This document shows positions 1-11,290 of a stretch of DNA of 64,000 nt, piece by piece (position 1 is the first letter of the stretch; each line of letters starts with the position of its first letter). The translations under genes and the position numbers were made by a program. Origin of the DNA: Pampus argenteus. Taxonomy: Eukaryota > Chordata > Actinopteri > Scombriformes > Stromateidae. The DNA lies in NCBI GenBank assembly GCA_036937835.1, contig CM072880.1, positions 12,716,501-12,780,500 of the forward strand, written 5' to 3'. The notes under the pieces were generated by a model. That model worked only from the letters and a program-made list of their open reading frames with translations, was not told the origin of the DNA and did no database searches.

Positions 1-22
1 TGCTGTCTTTGTGCAGTGTTAC

Positions 23-3000
23 CTTATTGATTCTAAACTGAGCATCAACAGTAAAATCCTCCATGAACTGCATGTTCCAGTTGCCTTTGAAGTAGACGGC
101 GTTGACCAGCACCAACCGGGTCGTGTCGTCCACCACATCCTGCACCAGCAAGTCCTTGATTTTACCTGGTGAACAGAAAAAGACCAAGTCATCATCATTC
201 AGACAGACAGACAGACACAGGCTGACTTCATGTTCAGCTAATAAACTTACTACCAGTGATAAAGAAGCTTAAGTTTTATGGCAGACCCCATCAATGCAAT
301 GCAGTGCAGCTGATGTAATGTTCAGACTGAGGAACGCCTACCTTGTGTGTTCTTCTCCACCCAGCTATTTATGTTGACCCTGGCTGCCTCTGCGCTGGTT
401 TTGAAATCCACCGACTCCAGCTCAGCGTTGTAGTGCTTTCTGGTTTCTGCTAAGAATTCCTGGAACCATAAACAACATATATTTAAATACTCTCACCACA
501 ATTAAACCAATTCACAAGCGATAAAAAAAAACCTACATGTTACAGCCACCAAACTATTTGGAGGATTCTATATACATTTTTTCATACACGCTGACAGTTT
601 CAGGCTACTGCTGTTCATACACTATCCTACAGTATATCCTTTTACTGTTTTTTTTTATTGTTTTTTTTATTATTTATCTGACATACTTTTCAATCCTGAC
701 TTGAAAAATGAGCACAAATAAGTGTTATTATTATTCTTATTATTATTATTGACAACTTAAATTTGAAAAAATTGACTTATGACTTACAACAACAGATTTC
801 CATACTTGCTCAAAAGTGTTCTCAACTAAAATAGTAACAACGTTGCTTTATTGTAGCTTCCAAGGAAAGGAATGTATCTACATAACTAGCATTTACCTTT
901 CAGGCATAACAGCATTCATCCACATTACATTAAATACAGGGCTGCATTATACACATTCATTCCTTCATGCATGATGAACACAACAGGCCCACACACACAC
1001 ACACACCTCAACAAACTGGTAGGACTGCTCCCCGTACAGCCTGTTAGCAACACTGAGGGCATACGGAGCATCTGGCTTGTTGAGCTCGCTCAGCAGTTGG
1101 GAAAAGCTGGTGTGAACGTCATCCTGGAACGTCTGAGTTTTCAGGCACTGAGGACAAAGTAGACGAGACGTGTTACAGAAAGTCAGTGAGGCGGCGTTAG
1201 AACGGTTTAATATGTACTGAGAGGGGTGGTCACGTTGGCTGGTAAGTGATGAGAATATGGAGAACATAAGCAATGTGTTGAGGATGATGAGTATGCAGTC
1301 GATCACCTAAAAATAAACATGATATCAAGAGTAAAAAAGTAGAGAGCAACTTTTAACAGCCACGGAAGCACCAGCTGAAACACTCAGATAAAGACACACA
1401 CACACACACACACCATCCCAACAACAAGTTGTTATTTACAGTCAGCTTCCTTTTGGACAAAAACACGGAAACCAACTTTTAATCTTAGCGTACAAGTAGG
1501 GCCGCTCGCTTGTTTCCAAAGATCCCTTCACCACATGACACCCCGAGACCATCTGTTAGTAAAAGGCCCCATCCAGGTCATGCATGTACTGTTGGTTTTG
1601 TTACCACCTTCAGCAGATTCAGGGGCAGTGTGGACTGGACCTGTTGCTGCATCTGCATCTGCATCTGCATCTGCTGCGCTCCTGCTTGCTGCGGCGTCTC
1701 TGCCTCAGTGAAGCAGAGGACCTAAGGGTGCAAGTGGTAGTGTTCACTGTTGGGTTAGAAAACATGAGTCTCTGGCTGTGTACAGGAAACCATAAATTAG
1801 CGATGCATGCATTAAGTCGTATTCCTCCAGGTTTGTTTGTTACACTTAGATTGGGAAGATGGATCGTAAAATGATGCTGCGCCTGATCAGAAAGAATGTT
1901 TAAATTCATATCTTTGGTTCAGTAAAACACTTTCTTTACATTTTATTTTCTGTAAAGAAGCATAGAAATACAACAAAACAGAGTGGAGCGAACAGTCGGC
2001 CACCTATGCACTCATACAAACGTTATGCCGATGGGAATACATGTCAGTTCATACAGTAATGGCTCAATAATCATCTCAGTCACAATATATATCCAGCCAG
2101 TCTTTGTTGGAGGTTCGGTCTGTAACCATTTCTGTATTACAGCTTTCCTGCTGGCTGCTAATAACGTCTTTAATAGATATTTGCCTTGCATGAAAAAGAT
2201 GAGATGTTACCCAAATAGATTGTAGAGAAAGAACAGTCAGGTCTGTCACAGCTCCAAAGTATATAAAAATGACCTGCCAGCTGTTCTCCACATTTGCTCC
2301 AACATTAACCCCGCCCTACTTCATCCAACATTAACTCCATGAGATTATAAAATATCTAATCAGATTCCGCCGACACAGATTTCTCTCCAACGCTCTGTAA
2401 CAAGCTCATATATAACCAGTCTTCCTCCAACATAATGAGTCCAAAATTACATTTTTTTTAACTTTATTTTTTGGCATCTAAATTAATGAATGTTATTCCT
2501 CTTAGTCACATGGTCACTTACACGCAATGACATATAATATATTCTTGCCTATCACTTACAAAGCCTGTTTTGGTCTGGATCCCTAGATTCTGGTATCTTC
2601 GAGCTAATACCGACACATACAGCTTGTAGTTGTTCAATACAGACATTAGTCAGGATGCACTACTATTTTCTGTCCTTTCCCTTTTCAGGAATAACTGAGG
2701 TTATTTCCTCCCCCTATGCTCTGGTGATATGTAGAAGCTCACTGACACACAACTCACTGACGCACAACTCCAGACTGAACTGAATCATCGACAACAACAA
2801 GTTCTTGCAATAATAACTGACTGCTACAAAATCCTCACAGAAGCTGCATGTTACAGTCACCTCTGCTCTCTTTCATGCACAAACACACACACGCCCACTC
2901 TCTCTTACTCACCAAGTCAAGCCCGCACACATGATGGTATTACCACATACTCACACACTCTCCCCAGTCCACAGTTATCTGGGTGTGTCTTTGCTCCTTC

Positions 3001-3437
3001 CCCGAATGGGTTGATTATTGGCAGAGACCACCTGCTCTTTATGCTGATATACAAGCTGCCTAAACTGAAGACAGCCAGAGTTTCACTTCACAAACCACTA
3101 AAGAGAGACGTAACACTTAACACTTCCATATTATAAATCACACTCCTATAGCAACACAACACAGAGCTGCGTCCTGTAAAACACAGTCAGAGTCAGAACA
3201 AACAGATCTTTTGCTGACACTGGAAAACACAACCAGTGACTGATAGTGAATGATGGGTACCTCTGACATCTGTGTGGCCGTGTTGCCTCTGGCCCCCAGC
3301 AGCACCATAGCCAGGGCTGAGGAGATGCTGAACGGGGAGAAGAAGATATTCGCGGTGTTGTCGTCATCGCTCAACTTTTTGAGCAAAGCCAGAGAGAAGT
3401 CGGTGTTGGCCTTGGACAGAAGGGTTGATGATGCCAT
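23..3437 (-). CDS. Serpin B (leukocyte elastase inhibitor-like), copy A, 3' part outside window
   Basis: A clade B serpin, an intracellular or secreted-without-signal serine protease inhibitor of the SERPINB1 type. Coding exons read on the minus strand: 3261-3437 (starts MASSTLLSK; 59 codons), 1608-1721 (38 codons), 1007-1147 (47), 342-459 (39 plus 1 nt) and 23-165 (143 nt). Every border has GT/AG and the frame is continuous. The ATG at 3435-3437 lies just after an acceptor at about 3443, and a non-coding exon donor is seen at 3833. Family blocks visible: NIFFSPFSISSALAMVLLGA (helix A to strand 6B), the LYGEQSYQF block, and an SWVEKNTQGKIKDL-type block across the 342/165 junction. The exons for the remaining sheet strands, hinge and reactive loop would lie left of base 1, so inhibitor class cannot be judged. 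The second coding exon has a run of four Met-Gln pairs. Nearly the same borders and much intron sequence recur in copy B about 6.6-8.0 kb to the right, indicating tandem duplication. Confidence 0.9.
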
Positions 3438-3833
3438 TGTGTCTGATTTAGAGAGAAATGAAAGAAAAGACATTATCTGTGATCTTAGTGGTTGGAGTGT
3501 ATGCAAATTTAGCAGCAGGTTAATTAAAAAACGTCACAAAAACACATCACAGTTTTTACACGAAGCTATGAAACATCCTTATTTATCAGTGGACCATGGT
3601 AGGAAAATAAAAACCTGCAAGGGTTGATATCCCTCCTGGGAAACTATTTATTCTGATACCCAGTATAAAGTACATTTATATTGTATTTCACACTTAACAT
3701 CAAACTGTAGTCAACCAGGTGTAATAATGTCTGTCTGTTGAAACTGGTAAAACTTGAATCAAGTTAGTGATGTTACACCAAATATCTACAAACCAAAAGG
3801 ATCAAACCTGCTGTAACAGAAAGTTCTACTTAC

Positions 3834-3900
3834 AGACGCTTTGCTTGCAGTCCTCGACTGATCAGGAGGGTTTCTGACACTGGAACGCTTCAGTTTGAAG
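3834..3900 (-). other. Likely 5' UTR exon of serpin copy A (upstream end uncertain)
   Basis: On the minus strand an AGCGTCT|GTAAGT donor is present with the junction at 3834/3833, upstream of the ATG-bearing exon whose acceptor lies near 3443. Clade B serpin genes normally begin with a non-coding exon, so this is inferred to be exon 1. The transcription start is not visible to me and the right-hand border is a guess. Confidence 0.45.
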
Positions 3901-4316
3901 CATCAGTTTTATTATTTACAAAGTGATACGTCCACGGATGAAACGCCCCAAACAAAAAAGTCAGTATCAGGGCTGGACTGTGACTATGAATTGACTCTGG
4001 CATTTAACGCAGACCAACCCACTAACGGTTGGACACACAATCAATCAAGGGATCAAGGTATTAATGGAACTTCCTAGTCACATGCAGCAGTTACAACTAC
4101 AGTGAACATGAATGGCCCCTGCTCACCAGCTGAATTAAATACACAGGAAAATACTTTTAAAAGTATAGAAATAATTTGGAAGTAGAAAAGAATACAAATA
4201 GTACAAAATAGTGAAAGCCTTAGCCTGGTCCTTGGAAGAGCATGCTCAATCCAAAGAGATGATGATGGTGCACAAGCTGTAACAGAGAGAAGGGAAAGAG
4301 AGACTGATAAATGTTT

Positions 4317-4421
4317 AAGTCAAAGGAGTTGAGTTGTAAGCAACTGGACTTTTTTTCCTTGGAGTTTGAAGACGTTTCACCTTTCATCCAAAAGGCTTCT
4401 TCAACTCAACTCCTTTTGACT
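4317..4421. repeat. Hairpin-like inverted repeat, probable interspersed element
   Basis: A 20-nt arm at 4317-4336 is matched in reverse complement by 4402-4421 with one inserted T. The 65-bp interior contains the box GACGTTTCACCTTTCATCC, a motif I recognise from common short repeats in fish genomes. There is no coding potential. Confidence 0.5.
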
Positions 4422-5001
4422 ACAATGACCTGGATGAGTGAGAATATACACAGACAAATGTTTGAGTCCCACAGGCTGCAGGCTAGAACCGGCCCGCCAG
4501 AGAGCTGCGATTCCTGATTCTCCCACCGGTGGCCACTTTGTCTTAATAAGAGCAGCAGGACCTACACTGAGTGCTGGATGAACTATTATAAATCATGCTT
4601 GAACCCAAGATAACTAAACTTCAAGCATGTCTTAAGGACTTAAAGGGAATCTTTGGTCTCTATACATTAGAGAGTATATGAAAAAAAGTGTCATGAGATA
4701 ACTTGTTATGATTTGGTTCTATATAAATAATATATAATAAATAAATAATAATACCTTGTGAGTCTAAACTGAGCATCGTGAGTACGACTCTTTTACACAC
4801 GAGAGTGATAGAAGACTCTGATTCGGCAGCATTGCAATAATGTGACGTTCCACCAGATGGAGCTCATCTCTAGATCAGGATTGCATGAGATGGATGGGGA
4901 ACATGCAGTAAACTCATGGGGTGTGTGTGTGTGTTCCAGCTTGTGTCTGTTTTGGATGCCCATAGACTCTAGTTCTGCATTGTTCTTCTTAACCTTGTTA
5001 T

Positions 5002-5300
5002 TATCTCCTTCCGCTCTGAGGTTGGCAGGGAAACGATGCCACTGTGAGCCAGGGAGGAGAAGGAAGGAAGGACCCCAGACCCTGTTGGTGTGGTTGCATC
5101 AGTTCAGAGAGCGTTTTGCCTCTGGTAAGGTCATCAGCAGGGTTGAGAGATGCCTCTACATATCTCCAGACCTCTGCATTCGTCACTTCCTGAGTTTCAG
5201 CGATGCACGTGCCAACAAAGACTTTATGGCGGCAAGAATCAGAATGAAGCCACTGCAGCACTATCGTGTAGTCAGTCCTTCTAAACCAACTGTGCACCAC
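5002..5300 (-). mobile_element. BEL/Pao retrotransposon pol fragment (decayed)
   Basis: A minus-strand reading frame of about 99 codons contains VLQWLHSDSCRHKVFVG, followed by a WRYV...NPADDLTRGKTLSEL block at about 5100-5277. This is the RNase H to integrase stretch typical of BEL/Pao polyproteins. No other pol domain, LTR or target duplication is seen nearby, so it is a fossil. The plus-strand frame over the same bases (4842-5369) is a shadow. It lies between the two serpin copies. Confidence 0.7.
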
Positions 5301-5523
5301 GTGTCATGGACATCTGTCCATCGTGCCACTCTGGACCTTGATGAATGTGGCGGATACTTAAAGGTCTGATATTGATTAATATTTGATCAGCACTGCCTAA
5401 TTTGACAATTTGATTTGAGTTTCGTGAGCTGTATGTCTTTCTTTTTCTTATTTTTCTTTATATTAGTGTATTTACTGTCGATACCGTATTGAAAGGAATG
5501 AAACAAAAATGTCACACAGGGGT

Positions 5524-5975
5524 TCAAAGCATACTCTTTATTCAATTTGTTAAAGGAAAGAAAACTGTCTGAAATACCCTTAACTTCATGTTCAGTGTTT
5601 GCATATAATAAAAATACGGTACATATAATTTAATTGCACTTTTTATTATACATAATTCAGTGCATAAATAGTGCATTTCCAGGTTTCTATCAATCAAATT
5701 TTTTTAATCCAGTGACATTGTTTCAAAGTTTCTTGCAAAGTCCTGGTCTGGAAAACAGATGAGATGAGAACTAGAGTGCAGAGCAGGCATTAAAAGCACA
5801 CTCTTTATTCCATTTAAGCAAAGGAAATTGTTTGCACTCAGTGGCAGCTGAAATACTCACGTTCAGTGTTTGCATATGATAAGAATACTCAATATTTCAA
5901 TTCAAAAGGTTTCTTTGAATCAAAACAAGTCCTGGTCTGGAAAACAGATGAGATGAGAACTAGAGTGCAGAGCAG
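5524..5975. repeat. Imperfect tandem duplication over the 3' UTR of serpin copy B
   Basis: Two diverged units, about 5524-5788 and 5792-5975, share in the same order: an ACTCTTTATTC segment, a TTCAGTGTTTGCATAT segment, and a nearly exact block beginning TCCTGGTCTGGAAAACAGAT (about 5742-5786 and 5932-5975). Read on the minus strand, each unit carries AATAAA (5537-5542 and 5804-5809), so both units can supply a poly(A) signal for the serpin transcript. Confidence 0.7.
5804..5809 (-). terminator. Poly(A) signal AATAAA, proximal, serpin copy B
   Basis: AATAAA on the minus strand, 179 bp beyond the serpin stop codon. A second copy lies at 5537-5542 in the duplicated unit. Use of either site is inferred. 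Confidence 0.5.
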
Positions 5976-5987
5976 TGGTTGTAGAGC

Positions 5988-8900
5988 TCACTCAGGGGAG
6001 CAGTATCTGCCGGCAAAGAGGACGCTCATGGAGGAATTATGTCGGATGAAGAAGAGGAAGGGGTGGTCTGCTGTGAAAGTGGGGGGCATCATGACGTTCG
6101 CCATAACGGCACCGGTGGCGGCGGCAGCCTCGGTTCCCTCCTCGTTGACCTCCACGAAAGCCTTGTGGACGACTTTTGACAACACCAGGTCGTTGGCTGG
6201 AGACATGCCTGGCAGCGGAGGAGAGAGAAAGGTTGCAACAAATAAAATATTTTGGCTGATAATACAAATTTTTTTACTTATTTACTTATGTGCTTGTTAA
6301 TGGCTTTACTTTGTACATAACACCAGAAATGCAGGCGAACTTGTGTTTTGCACAACTGGTCAAATGTGGTTCTCAAAGTGGGGTCTGGGGACCCTCAAAG
6401 GGTATAATTCTATCCATAAGTAACACAATGACAGATTGTAAGAGTATTTTGGTCATGTGTTTCATACGCTTTGTGTAATAAAACATCAAACAGCAAAAAT
6501 ATTATCAGATGGGGAACGCTGGGACAAAGTCTTATTGAATATTAAATAAGCATCTGTAGTCTAATTTGTGTCAGTTTAGGCGTCCCAGACGTGAATAAAA
6601 AGACGCCCTGTTTCAGACTCACCTGAGAAGTCGCTCGTGGTTTCATCGAACGCGTCCACCATGCCCATGCTGGTCAGGACATCTTTCAGGTCATACGTCT
6701 CCTCCATCTTGAATCTAGGTACTTTCACCTCCACTTCAGTTTCACTCATCATGTCTGGATGAGTCCACTCTGTAAATTTCTCATAGTTCAGCTGCTTCTC
6801 CAGCTGTGGTGGATACAGTATCAATTAGTAGTCCGTCTGTGCATGTGTTTATTGTATGTGTATGTGTGTCCTACCTTCTCCAAGCCTGTTGCGTCATCCT
6901 CTATGTCGTTGGGCAGGAAGATGAGCATGCTGAGGTCCTTCCCTTTGTAAGGCATCTCTAGGATCTGTGCAAAGACATTCTGGTTTTTATTTCATTCAAA
7001 TATAATCTGATTTCTTCATCCTGAAGAAAATGTCATTTGTCATAAAGCATTTGTAATAAAGTCCTCTAGTCCTCCGTTTCATAGTTGAGAAATGATCTTA
7101 AAAAAAAACCCAAATCATATCCACTATATTTCATTGAAATCTGCATGGCAGACAAAAAGGCATTGGCATTACCTGGCAGTTGGCCTCAGGAATGGAGGCG
7201 AGAGGGAATTTACTTTCCTGGCACATCATCTTCACCGGTTTAGTGTCACTCTGAAGGAAACAGGAAACATTCTCTCATTCACTCAAAGACATTGTTAGGA
7301 TGATCTTGTGAGAAAAAATCTACACTGGTTGTAGTAAAGGACAGTACCCATACTAGGTCTCAAACAACAATCTCTCAGAATACAGACAATTGCACTAATC
7401 ACTGAGCCAAAGGGTCAACCTGCTCACCAAGAGCCAGCTAATCATCTCTAGTCGTTACTCTCTAGAAGGCACTGAGGGCTACATGTGTTGACGTGCTGGA
7501 AATTGGAATTGAAGAACCAGTGTGGGATCTCCTCCTTTCCTCAGGTACTTCTAAGCAAAGTGTGAAAAGCTTTTGTATGGATACAACATTCTCCCACACC
7601 ACAAGGACACAAGGTACTACAAGGAGGGTCCTTGCAGTACCTTCTAGTTCACAAAAGCTGGACTAGCACTGCACTTCCTGACCCTAGTTAAGAATTCTCA
7701 GACTTTTTTTTAATTATTTTCCATCATTTCTAGAAATTTAGAAAAAGGGGTTACCAAGGGTTGGTCAGGTTGTGCTGGGGGATGCCAAACAGCAGGAAGT
7801 CACAAATGTGTATAATTATGAATAAAAAAAGAGTAACGGAAGCTGTATCATAGCTTTGTCATGCTCTACTATCACAGTGTCCTGCACTGCCAGCAGCAGT
7901 CCTGCAGACTGCCGGGTTAACTGTGTACTATCACGCGACATCATTTCACAAAGCCAGCTGCATTTTGCTCCTCAGTGTTTGTCCGTCCAGTGCTGTCTTT
8001 GTGCAGTGTTACCTTATTGATTCTAAACTGAGCATCATCAGTAAAATCCTCCGTGAACTGCATGTTCCAGTTGCCTTTGAAGTAGATGGCGTTGACCAGC
8101 ACCAACCGGGTCATGTCGTCCACCACATCCTGCACCAGCAAGTCCTTGATTTTACCTGGTGAACAGAAAAAGACCAAGTTATCATCATCATTCAGACAGA
8201 TAGACAGACTTGTAAAACTTTTCATTATACTTTAGCTAATGAACTTACTACCAGTGATAAAGAAGCTTAAGTTTTATGGCAGACCCCATTAATGCAATAC
8301 AGTGCAGCTGATGTAATGTTCAGACTGATGAACGCCTACCTTGTGTGTTCTTCTCCACCCAGCTATTTATGTTGACCCTGGCTGCCTCTGCGCTGGTTTT
8401 GAAATCCACCGACTCCAGCTCAGCGTTGTAGTGCTTTCTGGTTTCTGCTAAGAATTCCTGGAACCATAAACAACACATTCATTCCTTCATTCATGATCAG
8501 TACATCAGGTACACACATACACACACACACACACACTCATACCTCAACAAACTGGTAGGACTGCTCCCCGTACAGCCTGTTGGCAAGGCTGAGGGCATAC
8601 GGTGCATCTGGCTTGTTGAGCTCACTCAGCAGTTGGGAAAAGCTGGTGTGAACGTCATCCTGAACATTTTGGGGTTTCAGGCACTGTGAAGAGCCAAAGA
8701 AGATCGGCATGTTACAAAGACACACTGTGCCAGTGACAGATAAAAGACACAACATTGTATTATTAATATGGATCATCGGCCTTGTGGTTATCTTATCTGT
8801 TAAATGATATAATGAGAACACACACCTAAATAACCAGTGGCCCTGGTGCTCTATGCTATACATCAAGGCAAACATTATCAAGGGAGGAAATTAGACACTT

Positions 8901-10087
8901 CTATATAAAAAATCACATTTCCGTTGCAGAGTTGCAAGTTTCATTTTTGGATAGCGTGGAATGCTTCCCAGTGATACTGACATTAAATAGATGATGTCAT
9001 TGTGTCATTGTTCTCATCATTTAGTGTAATTAAAATAACCTTCAGCAAAAACCTCCTGCACTATTTGAAGTTGACTACAAGAATTTGGAAAGGCAAAAAC
9101 AGTAAATCTGCTGCATCGATCTTTAAATCTTTTTAGCTGTTTTAAGATACACATTTCCAATTATGTTTTATAATTTCCAAACATTTTAAAAGATGCAGCA
9201 AGACTAAAGATTAAAAATAAATACTACAGAACCAAAACTTGTTGGCTTCGCTACCACCTTCAGCAGATACTGTGGCAGTCTGCTGGATCGCTGGATCTGC
9301 ATGCGCATCTGCATCCTCGCCTGCATCTGCGACTGCATCTTTGACTGCATCGCCGACTGCATTGGTGTCTCCTCTGCTTCTGTCTGCTTCGGCTGCTCTG
9401 CCTCAATGAAGCTGAGGACCTGAGGGTGCAGTTGGAAAAGTTATGTATTGACAAAACATTTGTAGACTTACAGAAATAAAAAAAAACAGTGTTTATACAC
9501 AAAGCAAGGTTTGCAGCGTATCCAATAAAATAAAATAACTATGAATATATAGCCTTACTATGCTGATCCCTTTTTTTTTTTTTTTTTTTTCCTGCATTTG
9601 GCCTATTACATTTACAGAGGGATTTAACTATCCCTATTCCTGTAATCTGAATTAGAACTGATCTCTGACACATTTGCTGACGCTGAAAGACTGTATGAGT
9701 AACTACTGCCTGTCCAGGCACTTTCTTCTGCCTGCCACACCCAACTCTTCCAGACATGTTAAAGTTTCCAGTGGAAATTCTGACCAAACCCCTCTTGTCA
9801 TATCTGATTGCAATTTACGCAATACACCTTTTTTTTTTTTCTTGTGTCAAATGTACTTTATCTTTGTCTTCCTTGAATGATCTAATTTCTTGCATTAGAT
9901 GTGTGTGTACCTCTGACATCTGTGTGGCCGTGTTGCCTCTGGCACCCAGCAGCACCATAGCCAGGGCTGAGGAGATGCTAAACGGGGAGAAGAAGATATT
10001 TGCACTTTTGTCATCCTCACTCAGCTTTTTGAGCAAAGCCAGAGAGAAGGTGGTGTTGGCCTTGGATTGAGGGATTGATGGAGCCAT
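5988..10087 (-). CDS. Serpin B (leukocyte elastase inhibitor-like), copy B, complete
   Basis: A clade B serpin predicted to trap serine proteases by loop insertion. Nine coding exons on the minus strand: 9911-10087, 9258-9419, 8543-8683, 8340-8457, 8013-8155, 7173-7250, 6875-6964, 6623-6803, 5988-6208. They sum to 1311 nt (436 aa plus TGA), all with GT/AG borders and an unbroken frame. Start MAPSIPQSK follows an acceptor directly. The protein is longer than the roughly 380 aa usual for SERPINB1; the excess is in exon 2 (residues 60-113), whose Met/Gln-rich sequence would fall in the helix C-D loop. The hinge GTEAAAATG (388-396) is of inhibitory type. Counting P15 from Gly388 puts P1-P1' at Val402-Met403, which suggests elastase-like targets. 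The FTADHPFLFFIRH block (408-420) and the C-terminal GRYCSP are family signatures. No N-terminal signal peptide is seen. Copy A is its tandem paralogue. Exact orthology within serpinb1 and its fish relatives is unresolved. Confidence 0.93.
7356..7410 (-). repeat. tRNA-like SINE head in a serpin B intron (possible)
   Basis: On the minus strand TGGCTCAGTGA (7399-7409) fits a pol III A box, and TGTTTGAGACC (7356-7366) resembles a B box at tRNA-like spacing. No LINE-derived tail or target duplication was identified, so this is tentative. Confidence 0.35.
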
Positions 10088-10610
10088 TGTGTCTGAAAGA
10101 AAGAAAGGATGGGAGAGCATTATTTATTACATTACGAACTGCACTGTAAACATATCATTTTATCTGATAACTTGACATAAATTGATGAACTGATGTTCCA
10201 GCTTACAAAAATGGCAGGAATCAGCCTCCAGAATATACAGGTGAAACTGTTAAACGTAAGCAGAACACTCTTCTTCATTGGTATTTTATTTTACAACTTA
10301 GCAGTAACTTAGTAACTTAGCAGCAAATGACACCTCCCTGACATGTGTAGACAAATCCCCACAATTTTCTCGCTACCATTTCTTTTTTTACTCGCCGCTT
10401 AGACAAAAGCAAAACATTACACAGCTCAATAAAATCGTGTAGATTTTGCTTATCACTACTACTGTTCCCTTTGATAACTAGGTGAAAAGGGAATAAATCA
10501 ATCACTGATAGTTGCGCATACCCTGGCTACAGTCCTATCATGCTTCATTTATCTTTTCTTATCATGAAAATCAACTGACAGTGACTGAATAAGGCGCTTC
10601 TTGTACTTAC

Positions 10611-10690
10611 TGAGAAACACTCTTCTTTCGATTCAGTGAATGCTCCGGAGCTTTTCAGGTTAACTACAAGGTGTAACTGTTGTGTTTGAG
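10611..10690 (-). other. Likely 5' UTR exon of serpin copy B (upstream end uncertain)
   Basis: On the minus strand CTCA|GTAAGT gives a donor at 10611/10610, upstream of the acceptor just before the ATG exon. This matches the non-coding first exon usual in clade B serpins. It shows no clear similarity to the copy A first exon, so the promoters may differ. The right border is a guess. Confidence 0.45.
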
Positions 10691-10788
10691 CCATCCCAGT
10701 GTTATTTCAGTGTGACACGCCCAAGTTCAATAGGTCTGCCTGCAGCTTAAGAAAGTGTCTGGATATCACACCCACATTATTGTTTGGA

Positions 10789-10827
10789 CACAAACCATTG
10801 GCGCACCCATTGTGCCAATGGTTTGTG
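10789..10827. promoter_or_regulatory. Palindrome carrying two opposed CCAAT boxes upstream of serpin copy B
   Basis: Arms 10789-10805 and 10811-10827 are 17 nt with one mismatch, separated by a 5-nt loop. Each arm contains a CCAAT box, in opposite orientations. It lies about 100-180 bp upstream of the inferred first exon of serpin copy B, where CCAAT boxes often act. The regulatory role is inferred from position. Confidence 0.4.
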
Positions 10828-11129
10828 CTCTGGGGTGTACTTTATTAGGAGTCTGACAGCAATAATCAATAATCTTCAGAAACATCAGTATACAAATATG
10901 TGATGAAGAAATCCATAAAAATGCACCAAGTGATTCAAACTGACTGAAACAGTGAAGTCAGTTTGAGATGATGACTACAGTTGATGCCATCAGTGAGAAC
11001 GATCCGTGGGTCTTTTTCAGGTTACATAGTTTCTTTAGGAGACTTTTCTCCAACTGTGCATGGGGACGTATCAAGTATCAAGCTTGCACCTGCTATTATT
11101 TAATATCCCCCCCCTATTATATTGCTTTA

Positions 11130-11290
11130 ATAATAATAATAATGCTGATATATGTGTTAAATGTGGCCTAGATGAAGGTACGTTATACCACTTTTTAAAA
11201 TCTGGGAAGAGATCAAACATTATGTCTTATATCTATGTGGGTTGCCATTCTGCCCTTGAGTATTTATCTTTGGTCTATTTCTACCTGAGT
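11130..11290 (+). mobile_element. Possible L1-type LINE 3'-end ORF2 remnant
   Basis: The plus frame reads ADICVKCGLDEGTLYHFLKS, resembling the C-terminal cysteine/histidine motif region of fish L1-type ORF2 proteins (C-x2-C...GTLYH). Only about 30 residues are convincing and the rest is decayed. It lies in the serpin-snx16 intergenic gap. Confidence 0.3.

Noticed and set aside
4842..5369. Plus-strand 175-codon frame
   Set aside because: The recognisable protein similarity (BEL/Pao) is on the minus strand. The plus frame is incidental.
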